Source: an uncultured Planktomarina sp.
GTDB lineage: Bacteria > Pseudomonadota > Alphaproteobacteria > Rhodobacterales > Rhodobacteraceae
NCBI GenBank assembly: GCA_905182425.1
Contig: CAJJBP010000012.1
Span: 26,009-90,008 of the forward strand
Length of the DNA stretch: 64,000 nucleotides
Reading direction: 5' to 3'
Shown here piece by piece: positions 55,198-63,928 of the stretch. The position numbers and the translations under genes were made by a program. The notes beneath the pieces were generated by a model that saw only the letters and a program-made list of their open reading frames with translations, did not search any database and had not been told where the DNA came from. Each line of letters begins with the position of its first letter. The first letter of the stretch is position 1.

Positions 55198-55604
55198 GCA
55201 TCACCAAATCGACTGTGTTTGGATCACCACATTCCAGGTTGGTTGCGATGTACAATCCAGATGGGCATTTAGCACCTTGGCTTGATTTCCACCCCATGAT
55301 CCAGCGCTGTGAAACAACCAAAACCACTTTTTGTCGACAAAATTTCTCCACAAAGCCCTTTTTTGCTTCGATTGTGATATCAAATCTTCTTTTTGTATAC
55401 AGATTATATCCTAAAAATTCAAAATTTGCATAACATAGACCAGATGGACCCAAAAAGACTGCAAAATGCGACTTTTTTGAACACCACTAAATGACGTTGC
55501 ATAATTTTTGTCCTACAAAAGATTGCAAGATTAACATTCTGCGCGTAACGTAAACTTGAAATAGCCAACGGAGCACTGAACCGAAGCGATAGAAAGTAAC
55601 GGTT
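55198..55604. other. Divergent control region of the IS6-bounded cassette
   Basis: This 407-base gap is more AT-rich than its flanks. It separates the DUF1185 operon from the gntR and TRAP genes and contains a TTGTATACAG palindrome. No other gene was recognised. Confidence 0.45.
55393..55402. promoter_or_regulatory. Candidate GntR/FCD operator
   Basis: TTGTATACAG contains the perfect palindrome TGTATACA, the shape often bound by GntR/FCD regulators. It lies between the two divergent cassette transcripts, next to a GntR gene. Confidence 0.45.
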
Positions 55605-56434
55605 TTGCCCTCCACATTATCTCGGCTATGTACAGCTAGGGGGCTTACGTTGCGTGCAATCATTAACCTACCCACCAAGGGCTCCGATCAACTTAACGAC
55701 GGCCAAGGTCATCCTCATACAAGGCCTTTGCCCGAAACATCGCTGCGCGAGTCGACGCAAGCATGGATCCGCGAGGCGATCTTGGCCGGTCGATATCAAG
55801 CAGGTGAAAAGCTCATTGAACGGGAGTTAAGCGAGATGACCGGTGCCAGCCGGTCTATTCTACGCGAAGCGATGTCGCACATCGGAGGCAAGAGGACTAA
55901 TCGTCAGACAATCGTTTCGCGGATTTACGTGTCGCACAGTTATCTGCGCGCAGCATTTTTGAGATATTCGAGCTGCGCGCATCCGTTGAAACACTTGCCG
56001 CGGAGTTGTTCACGGAACGGGCCAGCGATCAGGAAGTGACAGAGATCGGCGCGGCATTCAGGGCTATTGAAGCCGGGATAACCGCCAGTGATCTCAAGAA
56101 AATTCGCGCCGCGAAAGACTTGTTCTTTACCATTCTGTTTTCCGGCTGCCGCAATGCCGAAATCCGCCGCGCATTGGAGAATGTTATTGATCGCATTTTG
56201 TATCTGCGCACCCAGCTGATGATTGATCCGCGTCGGCGGCAGGACTCTCTTGTGGAAATGCGGCTCTTGACTGAGGCGCTGCAAGACCGAAACCGCATCG
56301 AAGCGCGCGCCGCGTCATTGGCGCATCTGGAATCGGCTCGCGATGCGCTTGTGGCACAGCTTTCTGCTGCGGCCAAAGCCAAGGTCGCCAAGGCCACTGC
56401 CAAGTCTCCTTTGAAAGCTCTGAAAAATGGCTGA
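55605..56434 (+). pseudogene. GntR-family (FCD) regulator, frame broken between DNA-binding and ligand domains
   Basis: The first frame carries the winged helix (WIREAILAGRYQAGEKLIERELSEMTGASRSILREAM). The FCD domain lies in another frame from about 55925 (ADLRVAQLSARSIFEIFELR, then RASDQEVTEIG) to 56434. One base lost near 55915-55925 accounts for the main switch; a second disturbance is likely near 55885, since the expected EARGLI segment is readable only in a further frame. The true start is uncertain; TTG 55650 is possible. If real, the cassette would have lost its regulator. Confidence 0.75.
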
Positions 56435-58354
56435 TGTGGTATCCGGCCATGGGCGCTGAACCGCCCCCCTTCCCCGAACCCGGCGTTCAGCGGCTTCGCT
56501 ATTCGCATTCTTGGCTTGGCGCTGTTTGCCTACATGGCCTACGCCACCATCTACGGGCCTTACAAAACAACTGTTGTGCATCTGGCGATTTTTGCAGCCG
56601 CGATGCTGTGCATCGCATTTCTCGGGCGGTCGCGCAGTACGGACCCTTTGCGCAGGTACATTCAACTAGGTTGGGACATGGTCGCCGCTGCTGCCGCTGC
56701 GGCCAGTATGGCATATGTCGTGTTCGATTATGAACGCCTGCTGAATCTGTGGGGGTCCAGTTACCTCACGAAAACGGACGTTGTTGTTGGGCTGATCATG
56801 GTCCTTGTGGCCCTCGAAGGGGCCCGTCGCCACTCCATCATGTTGGCGCTTCTGGGTGTCCTCAGTGCCGCGTACATGTTGTTTGGCAATAGTTTGCCGG
56901 GCGTCTTTTCCCACGCCGGAATGGATATCCGGCGGTTCGCCTATGTCGTGTCTTACACCAGCGAAGGATTGTTTGGCACCGGGCTGAAAGTCGCGGCTAA
57001 CTACCTGTTCATGTTTATGATGTTTGGGGCCGTGCTTCAGGCCACGAAGACCGGAGATTTCATCATCAAGCTTGCCAATTGTGGGTTTGGGCGGCAAACG
57101 GGGGGCGCGGCAAAAGGTGCAATGGCAGCTAGTGCCGGGCTGGGCACGATGGTCGGCAGTTCGGTTGGCAATGTGGTCGCGACGGGTGCCTTTACCATCC
57201 CGCTCATGATCCGGACCGGATTTCGCCGTCATATCGCGGCGGCAGTGGAGACGAACACCTCCGAAGGTGCGCAGCTTGTTCCGCCCATTATGGGGGCGTC
57301 TGCCTTCATCATGGCGCAGATCACGGGCATTTCTTACGGAACCATTGCTTTGGCGGCGGTGATCCCCGCGTTTCTTTATTACTTCTCCCTCTATTGGGTC
57401 ATTCACATCGAGGCCCTCAAAAACGATCTTCGAGGCCTGCCAGAAAGTGAGATGGAACCGATCGGACAGGTGCTTGCCGAGGGTTGGCACCTGCTGATTG
57501 CACCGGTTGTGCTGTTTTATCTTCTGGTTTTTCAAGCCTATACTGCGGCTTTCGCCAGCTTCAGCGCCTTGATCATTGCGATCCTGATCGGCGCATCGCG
57601 CAAGGTCACGCGGGTGTCATTGCGCACCTTGCTGGACAGTCTGGACGATGGAGTGCGCCAAGCGGCAGCGATAACCGCGCTGATCATATCCATTGGCCTG
57701 TTGCAGGCCGCAATTGTTGCGACCGGGCTGGGTCCGCGGCTGACAGAGATCATCCTGAACATCAGCGATGGCTCGCTTATTGTGACGGCGCTTTTGGCGG
57801 TGGTCGCGGCGACATTGCTGGGCATGGGGATGCCGACACCAATAGCCTACCTGATGTTGGCAATGTTTGCCGCGCCTGCAATCATCACAGCGGGTGCGCC
57901 GGTTTTGGGAACGCATCTGTTCCTGTTCTATTTTGCGATCAAATCCGGCTCTACACCACCGGTAGCCTTGGTTGCGGTCGTTGCGGCAGGCATCGCCCGC
58001 GCCAATTGGTGGAGCACCTCGGTCGCGGCATTTGTTCATTCGCTGCCGGGGTTCATTGTCGCGTTCATGTTCCTTTATTCGGGTGCTTTGCTGATGCAAG
58101 GTGACGCGATTTTCATCGTTATGGCAGCATTGACAGCCAGCGTTGGCGTTTTTGCAATGGCGGCCGGAATTCAGGGCTGGTGCGTAGACTGGATATCCTG
58201 GATTGAGCGCCTCGCCCTTATCGCTGCAGCGCTGTCACTGATCAAAAGCGGGGGCCTGACAGATAGCGTCGGATTGGCCGTCGTCGCTGGCATTGCTGCA
58301 TTCAGGTGGATGCGCAAGTCTGACACCAAACTTTCACCCAACCTCTCAGAATAG
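56428..58354 (+). CDS. TRAP transporter fused permease (4TM/12TM), N-terminal frame break
   Basis: This is a fused DctQ-DctM-type permease of the TAXI-TRAP class, with about 16 helices. Hallmarks are GGAAKGAMAASAGLGTMVGSS and GNVVATGAFTIPLM, ETNTSEGAQLVPPIMGASAF, and later LGMGMPTPIAYLM. The long open frame starts only at TTG 56516. ATG 56428, overlapping the gntR stop, would give MADVVSGHG and, if one more G stood in the GGG at 56449-56451, would run on as ALNRPPSPNPAFSGFA into the helix. I therefore extend the gene to 56428. The energy source is presumably the sodium gradient. Confidence 0.87.
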
Positions 58355-58364
58355 GAGAACAAGA

Positions 58365-59327
58365 ATGATTGATAATCTATTTAAAGGCGTAGTCACTGCC
58401 TGTCTACTCACACTGGCAGGGGCGGCACACGCGCAGGATAACATGTCGATTGGCGCCAGTGGCTCCGGCTCTGGCCCCTATATCAACGGCGCGTTGATGG
58501 CCGATACTGCGAACAAGGCGCAGGACGGTTTCAAATTCTCGGTCCAGACAACTGGCGGGTACAAGGACAACCTGGGCCTTGTTCTGACTGACAAGGTGGA
58601 CATCGCCCTGAACACGCTGATCGGACTCAACTTTGCCTATAATCAGCGCGACGATTATGCGTCCTCCCCGATGAAGGACGATTTCAAGCGCCTGCGTTCG
58701 GTGTTTGTGTTTGGCGCAGTGCCCCACAACATCTTTGTTCGTGACAGCAGCGGCATCAACAGTCTCGACGATATCCGGGGCAAGCCGTTCAACATCAATG
58801 TCCCGTCCAGCTTCACTCATGGCCTCAACCTGAAGATGCTGGAAGCTGCCGGCATTGAACTGGATGAATTTGAGGTAGGCAAGATTCCGACAGGACAGGT
58901 TTTTGACCAAATCCAAAACGGCATCTTTGAAGGGGGAGCGCATGTTTATCAACTGGGTTTGGGCAATGCCCAACGTCTGTCGGCCGTGACGCCGATCAGG
59001 TATCTAGATATCTCGCAGACGGTTATCGACAAGATGAACGAAGGATATTTTGGCCTGCTTGTTCCCTACGAAATTCCCGCAGACACCTATAAGGGGCAGG
59101 ATAACGTTGTGAAGACGTTTGGTCTGGCTCAGGTGGTCTATACAGATGAAAATGCCGATGAGGAAATGATCTATCAGTTTACCAAGGCGTTTTGGGAAAA
59201 CATCCAGATGATCCAGGAGAGCAACACCAGTTTCACCGGGATGACGCCAAAGCTGGGCGCAACAGATTACGGCATCCCGATGCATCCCGGTGCGGCCCGT
59301 TATTTCAAGGAAATCGGGGCTCTTTGA
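58365..59327 (+). CDS. TAXI-family TRAP transporter solute receptor
   Basis: This 320-residue periplasmic receptor has a Sec signal (MIDNLFKGVVTACLLTLAGAAHA) and an AGGAG site before ATG 58365. The TAXI family pattern is seen in SIGASGSGSGPYINGALMAD and in VRDSSGINSLDDIRGKPFNINVPSS. It works with the fused permease just upstream. The ligand is unknown; family members bind glutamate or other carboxylates. Confidence 0.9.
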   Translation: MIDNLFKGVVTACLLTLAGAAHAQDNMSIGASGSGSGPYINGALMADTANKAQDGFKFSVQTTGGYKDNLGLVLTDKVDIALNTLIGLNFAYNQRDDYASSPMKDDFKRLRSVFVFGAVPHNIFVRDSSGINSLDDIRGKPFNINVPSSFTHGLNLKMLEAAGIELDEFEVGKIPTGQVFDQIQNGIFEGGAHVYQLGLGNAQRLSAVTPIRYLDISQTVIDKMNEGYFGLLVPYEIPADTYKGQDNVVKTFGLAQVVYTDENADEEMIYQFTKAFWENIQMIQESNTSFTGMTPKLGATDYGIPMHPGAARYFKEIGAL

Positions 59328-59336
59328 AAAGAGGCG

Positions 59337-59369
59337 TCCCACGATGCGCCTAGACGGCGCATTGTGGGA
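59337..59369 (+). terminator. Strong hairpin after the TAXI receptor gene
   Basis: A 14-base-pair stem TCCCACGATGCGCC/GGCGCATTGTGGGA with one mismatch position and a TAGAC loop lies ten bases past the stop. The trailing sequence is only weakly T-rich, but position and strength suggest a terminator. Confidence 0.65.
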
Positions 59370-59425
59370 TCTACGCTCAGACAATGCATTTCTTAAGATG
59401 GGACCTCGGCATAACCAGTTTTTAT

Positions 59426-60228
59426 GGTGTTGTCAGACAAAGTCTAACAGGTCTCAAAGTACCACGATCACACAAATCTATGAAGCGCAGATTTGAAACC
59501 ACTCAATGAGAGCGGCACTGCGTTTTTGCTTATAAGTCTGTCTGTTTTGAAGATGTCTTTCATGATTGAAGTGGTTGTATATCTGGGCGTGATAACTGGT
59601 AAATTTCTGGAGCATTGCACAACTTTTAAACTTCTGCATCGCCCTTTCTCGTCGTCGAAATGGCAGGTGCGAATTTTCACACCGATTGTTGGCCCGGCCG
59701 CCGCATAATTGCTTGTCAGCAATTCCAATCTCACGAAAAGCCGCGCCATAGGATGCCAGCTTGTCTGTCGTGATGATCTTGGGTGATCCGTGCTTTCGCA
59801 TTGTTTTTATCAGGAACTTCTTCGCTGCAGCCTTGTTGCGTCGCTTTGTAACATAGCATTCAAGAACTTCGCCTTCGTGATCAACGGCGCGCCACAAGTA
59901 AAAGCGTTCTCCATTTATTTTCACAAAGACTTCATCCAGGTGCCACTGCCAGTTCGAGTGGTGCCCTGCCCTATTCTTACGGATTTCTCGCGCGAACTTT
60001 GACCCAAAACGTTCAACCCAAAACCGAACTGTTTCGTGACAGATATCGACGCCGCGTTCATGCAAGATGTCTTCCACCTGACGAAAACTCAATGGATAAC
60101 GTATGTAATACATCACTGCCAATCGGATGATTTCAGGTGAAGTCTTGAAGTATTTGAAGGGAGAACATGTTGTCATTTACCAAAAATAGGGATCAACCGC
60201 AAAACCGTCAAGTTTGTCTGACAACACC
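59426..60228 (-). mobile_element. Complete IS6-family insertion sequence
   Basis: The 803-bp element has terminal inverted repeats GGTGTTGTCAGACAAA at 59426-59441 and 60213-60228 and one transposase gene. Flanking octamers differ (GTTTTTAT left, GCCCTGCC right), so there is no target duplication. That fits replicative IS6 transposition followed by rearrangement. A 49-bp solo end of the same element lies at 51548. Confidence 0.9.
59478..60176 (-). CDS. IS6-family transposase
   Basis: This 232-residue DDE transposase has an N-terminal helix-turn-helix (SPEIIRLAVMYYIRYPLSFRQVEDIL), the first Asp in WHLDEVFVKING, the second in IITTDKLASYGAAF and the Glu in NNRCENSHLPFRRRERAM. Length and triad are intact, so it is probably active. 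The related C-terminus RQTYKQKRSAALIEW is also found in degenerate form in the remnant at 61721. Confidence 0.93.
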   Translation of the reverse strand: MTTCSPFKYFKTSPEIIRLAVMYYIRYPLSFRQVEDILHERGVDICHETVRFWVERFGSKFAREIRKNRAGHHSNWQWHLDEVFVKINGERFYLWRAVDHEGEVLECYVTKRRNKAAAKKFLIKTMRKHGSPKIITTDKLASYGAAFREIGIADKQLCGGRANNRCENSHLPFRRRERAMQKFKSCAMLQKFTSYHAQIYNHFNHERHLQNRQTYKQKRSAALIEWFQICAS

Positions 60229-60387
60229 GCCCTGCCCACTTCAACTGGTTTGGTCTGATAGAACCGTTCAGCCACCGATCCTAGGGGCGGTGACTGCGTT
60301 CTTTGGCGGAATACTTGCGGCTCTAAACATCTTATGTGCAAATGGCTCTAGTAGTGGCGGATCCCGAGCATATGAAGGACAAATAAT

Positions 60388-61578
60388 TTGACTACGGCAA
60401 CCCGCTCCAAGACCTATCTCTCTGTGTTGGTGATTTTGAGTTCGACACACCTGTTGAACGACCTGATGCAATCACTAATCCCAGCGTCCTATCCAGTCTT
60501 GAAGACAACATACTCGCTGGATTTTGTTCAAATCGGCATGATCACTCTTACTTTCCAGATCGCCGGTGCCTTGCTGCAGCCAGTAATTGGTATGGTAACC
60601 GACAAGCATGCTGCACCCTATTCGCCCGTAGTAGGAATGATGTTTACTCTTTCTGGCTTGGTTAACCTCGCTTTTGCCCAGACCTATGAAATGATCCTCG
60701 TCTCTGTCGCGTTGATCGGCATCGGATCCTCAATTTTTCATCCAGAGGCGACGCGGATGGCAAGGTATGCAGCAGGGAAACGTCAGGGACTTGCACAGGG
60801 CATCTTTCAGGTTGGTGGACAGACAGGCGGTGCGCTCGGGCCGGTGTTTGCTGCGTTCATAATTGTGCCATGGGGACTGTCTAGCCTTGCGTGGTTCGCG
60901 GTTCTAGCCCTTTTGGCGATGATGCTTTTGATATGGATTGGGAGCAAACAGCGTGAGATCAGTGCTCAATTCATGGCCATGCGGGCACAACGTGAAAATG
61001 AAATCCAAACGCCAATACACACGCCAATGACCATTGGCATCGGTCTGGTCGTCCTAACCTTTCTAATGTTTACCAAGAATTTCTATGGCGAAAGCTTCCG
61101 TTCCTTCTACACTTTCTACCTGATCGAACGCTTCGACCTTTCCATCCCCGCGTCACAGATGATGCTGTTTGTCTTTCTATTTGCGGCGGCGGTAGGCGTT
61201 TTGATTGGTGGCATCATTGGCGATCGGATCGGACGCTACCGGATCATCTGGATTTCGATACTGGGTCCGTTGCCGCTGACGTTGATCCTGCCCTACGCCG
61301 ACCTGTTTTGGACCGGCGTGCTTACGATCATGATCAACCTGATCATGGCGAGCGCGTTTGCATCAATCTTGCTCTATGCGATGGATCTTTTGCCCAATCG
61401 GATCGGATTAATTGGTGGGCTATTCTACGGATTGAACTTCGGGCTTGGAGGCGTGGCAGCTGGTTTTCTCGGCGTGCTTGCGGAAAACTACGGAGTTGAG
61501 ACAGTATACCTGATCTGTTCCTTTCTGCCCCTTGCGGGACTTCTTGCCTGGTTCCTGCCCCGGATCGATGAAGGCTGA
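60388..61578 (+). CDS. MFS transporter, fosmidomycin-resistance (Fsr)-like
   Basis: This 396-residue major facilitator has 12 helices with STHLLNDLMQSLIPASYPVLK at the start and GSSIFHPEATRMARYAAGKRQG, both typical of Fsr-type exporters. The start is a TTG at 60388 behind GAAGGAC; an upstream ATG is in another frame. It lies between the full IS6 copy and an IS6 remnant, so it probably arrived separately. The substrate is unknown; the family name alone does not prove drug resistance. Confidence 0.85.
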   Translation: MTTATRSKTYLSVLVILSSTHLLNDLMQSLIPASYPVLKTTYSLDFVQIGMITLTFQIAGALLQPVIGMVTDKHAAPYSPVVGMMFTLSGLVNLAFAQTYEMILVSVALIGIGSSIFHPEATRMARYAAGKRQGLAQGIFQVGGQTGGALGPVFAAFIIVPWGLSSLAWFAVLALLAMMLLIWIGSKQREISAQFMAMRAQRENEIQTPIHTPMTIGIGLVVLTFLMFTKNFYGESFRSFYTFYLIERFDLSIPASQMMLFVFLFAAAVGVLIGGIIGDRIGRYRIIWISILGPLPLTLILPYADLFWTGVLTIMINLIMASAFASILLYAMDLLPNRIGLIGGLFYGLNFGLGGVAAGFLGVLAENYGVETVYLICSFLPLAGLLAWFLPRIDEG

Positions 61579-61610
61579 TGATGCACTGCGTCATCAGGCA
61601 TCGGCCTTTT
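61573..61610 (+). terminator. Terminator overlapping the end of the MFS gene
   Basis: GGCTGATG (61573-61580) pairs with CATCGGCC (61599-61606), followed by TTTT. An inner CTGATGA/TCATCAG pairing is also possible. Confidence 0.5.
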
Positions 61611-61720
61611 CCATGCGCTCAAATGCAATGTTTTGACAAGGCTCAGGACTTATAACCAAAATAGGACAGTGGCCGCGAGCGCGATTGCAGACAGGAAAAC
61701 CCTCGGACATCTTTTAAAAC

Positions 61721-61857
61721 GGTGCTGTCAAACTAATGAGAACTCGCATCAGATTGCTGGCGCAGCCTAAATCTATGCGCTCAATAATTGACGCCACTCA
61801 GCGAGAGCAGCGGCACGGTTCAGCTTGAAATTGGTGCGTGAGTAGAGATGGTCGCCG
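61721..61857 (-). mobile_element. Remnant of a second IS6-family element
   Basis: GGTGCTGTCAAACTAA at 61721 resembles the IS6 terminal repeat. The minus frame beyond it ends HLYSRTNFKLNRAAALAEWR plus QLLSA and a stop at 61773, the C-terminus of an IS6 transposase different from the full copy. Only about 137 bases remain. It limits the MFS segment on the right. Confidence 0.7.
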
Positions 61858-61865
61858 AACAAAAT

Positions 61866-62222
61866 TATCCCCGAATGAATCTACGCTCCCAACACTAAAG
61901 GGCCGTGGTCCGAGACGCGGGGCCCTAGGATTGGGGGAGCCACTGGCGCCGATTGCAGCTGAACCGTAACGATTGGGTACAGTAACCCCTGCCGTTGGCC
62001 CGCGGTCTAAGCAAATCCATCCAACCCCAACTGTGTCCAGGCAACACCATAGGCAGGACGTGGGTGCGTGCTCTATGGTCCGATAGTGCCTAGGCTCTTG
62101 GCACTTGGCTCTTGGTTCCCGGTCCTCGGGCCAGGTTTAAAGTATCAAAATGGGGAGTGTTTTGTCATTAGACGAGGTTACAAAGTCGCTCGTACGACCT
62201 CAAATAGTTTTCTCTGACAAAG
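61866..62222. repeat. Degenerate repeat, copy B, without the HGG gene
   Basis: The first part matches 50714-50845 and the second part 51290-51547, in the same order and orientation, but the roughly 440 bases with the HGG gene are absent. The highest identity is in GGACGTGGGTGCGTGCTC. No ORF was recognised in it. Confidence 0.65.
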
Positions 62223-62276
62223 CCCAGATACCAGGATTTTCCAAATTCTTTCAGAATGCATTTACCCCTCAAGGAC

Positions 62277-62660
62277 TTAAAACCGCAAGCTTAGGCAGGA
62301 CATCCCACCATCAATTTTGGCACATTCCGTATTGTTGATCTCACGGACTTCATACCCGTTTTCCCGCAGCATTTGAGCCGTTTTGGGGAAGTTGGCAGCC
62401 ATGATGACAAATTGGTTAAACCTAATGGCATTTGCCGCAGGTTCTTCACCATCTGCGGTGTGTAACACACGGTACCCTTCAAAACACCCAGAGGCATCCA
62501 GTCGCTTGGTAGACAGAATCGTGTTTCCATCAAGCAAAGAACAGTCAGTCTTGAAATGCAGCACATCTGGCGGCGTTTGAACTTCGCGGATCACGTATCC
62601 ACGCGGTTCAACAATCGCCCTCAATTCCTCTACGCCTGCAGCATCTGTTCTTGCCGGCGC
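62277..62660 (-). pseudogene. C-terminal half of a dimethylarginine dimethylaminohydrolase-like enzyme
   Basis: The fragment carries the catalytic His region VLHFKTDCSLLDG and the catalytic Cys in AKIDGGMSCLSLRF. Homology starts with ARTDAAGVEELRAIVEPRGY at about 62654; the N-terminal half with substrate-binding residues is missing. Upstream sequence belongs to an HxlR-type gene in another frame, so the two were joined by deletion. An ATG at 62624 exists, but a working enzyme is not expected. Confidence 0.8.
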
Positions 62661-63228
62661 GCATCTTATGGAAAAGGCACCCTATTTCTAAACGCGCATC
62701 TGTAATGATGAAATCAATGAGGGCAATGAGCGATGCTGCTAAGGCATTGGCACCGGTAGGATCTAAGTGCAAAGATCGCAAGCGATCGGTCAACCCTTTT
62801 GAAAATTGAGATTGGGGACGTTCTATATTCGATGGAAGTACGATTGGCTCCTTAGAACCCGAAGTATGCATCAGCGCCCAAGTAGACATGTCTAATAAAA
62901 TAGGTACAAGATCTATTGCAGCAGGGCTTAAACAATAGATCTTTCGTTGTGAATGCGCAGGATCATCCTTGAAGTATAATAATCCAATGTCAGTCAACCG
63001 TTTCAAACGGCCAGCTAACACACCACTAGATATTTTTTCATTATTATTTTCTAAAATTGATCGAAAAGTCCTTTGATTGCAGATGGCAATATCTCGCAGA
63101 ATGAGTATAGACCAACGGTCAGCTATCACCTCGGCGCAAGTTGCAAACGGACAATAGATTTCTGCCCCAGTGATCGAGCAATGGCTTTTTGTCCAAGTGT
63201 GTCTGTCTAACCTAATAGTTTGGTTCAT
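62608..63228 (-). CDS. HxlR-family transcriptional regulator with a recombined C-terminus
   Basis: This 206-residue winged-helix protein shows the HxlR pattern CPFATCAEVIADRWSILILRDI, then SILENNNEKISSGVLAGRLKRLTDIGLL. The last 15 or so residues (KNRCCRRRGIEGDC) are read out of frame from the dimethylargininase remnant, so the natural end is lost. The DNA-binding part is complete. The start at ATG 63228 lacks a strong ribosome site. Confidence 0.82.
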   Translation of the reverse strand: MNQTIRLDRHTWTKSHCSITGAEIYCPFATCAEVIADRWSILILRDIAICNQRTFRSILENNNEKISSGVLAGRLKRLTDIGLLYFKDDPAHSQRKIYCLSPAAIDLVPILLDMSTWALMHTSGSKEPIVLPSNIERPQSQFSKGLTDRLRSLHLDPTGANALAASLIALIDFIITDARLEIGCLFHKMRAGKNRCCRRRGIEGDC

Positions 63229-63399
63229 TTTTTGCCTTTCAAATAATCATCAAGTGCCAAAGTTGATTAAATATTCCCCTAAACCATTTGAAATTCAAGA
63301 GCGGTTTAAGGTGTGTGATGGTATTTTTTTTAATGTGTATTTTTATTTTATTAGTCGGAGAAAGATCTGAACGAACAGTCTAAAATAAGGATAGACACC

Positions 63400-63855
63400 A
63401 TGAAAAACATCATTATGGCAGCAGCCGTTTCACTATTTCCAGCTACAGCTTTTGCTGATGGTCACAACGGACATGGTCAGGGCTTTGCCAGTACGGTTTC
63501 CTCCACAACTATAGAAGGAAAATCGGGTTCAATTACCCATATGATTTCAGAAGATATTTGGCATTACCAAAAGGCACCTGAGGGCTGGCCCACCGCAACC
63601 ATGGCAACTTGTCATTACACCATACTGATGGAAGCAGGACAGCAAGCACCTTCATCGATTAATGGCGTTTGTGAATCCGTTGACCCTGATGGAGATGCCT
63701 CAGTTTGGCTTGCTGCCATCGATACCAGCACAGGCATGGGAACAGGAACCCTGACCAGTGGCACTGGTAAATATAGCAACACTAATCCGAAACCAAGTTT
63801 TCAGACCACATATCAAATTGATGCAACACACAGCATTTACGATTTCAAGTGGTAG
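63400..63855 (+). CDS. Secreted protein of unknown function
   Basis: The Sec signal is MKNIIMAAAVSLFPATAFA, cleaved before DGHNGHGQ. The mature part of about 132 residues is rich in Thr, Ser and Gly with a beta-rich pattern (GKSGSITHMISEDIW; GTGTLTSGTGKYSNTN) and two cysteines. No family is recognised; the repeated Gly-Thr strands suggest a small beta-barrel. Confidence 0.7.
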   Translation: MKNIIMAAAVSLFPATAFADGHNGHGQGFASTVSSTTIEGKSGSITHMISEDIWHYQKAPEGWPTATMATCHYTILMEAGQQAPSSINGVCESVDPDGDASVWLAAIDTSTGMGTGTLTSGTGKYSNTNPKPSFQTTYQIDATHSIYDFKW

Positions 63856-63928
63856 GACACAAAGCAATAAAACGAAAATTAGTGGACTTTATTACATCCT
63901 CAAAAGATCAGAAATATGGAGAAGGTAA

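Noticed and set aside
56666..57535. Minus-strand ORF of 289 codons opposite the TRAP permease
   Set aside because: Arg/His/Gln-rich low-complexity translation antisense to clear membrane helices; a shadow frame.
59418..60236. Eight-base target duplication around the full IS6 copy
   Set aside because: The flanking octamers GTTTTTAT and GCCCTGCC do not match.
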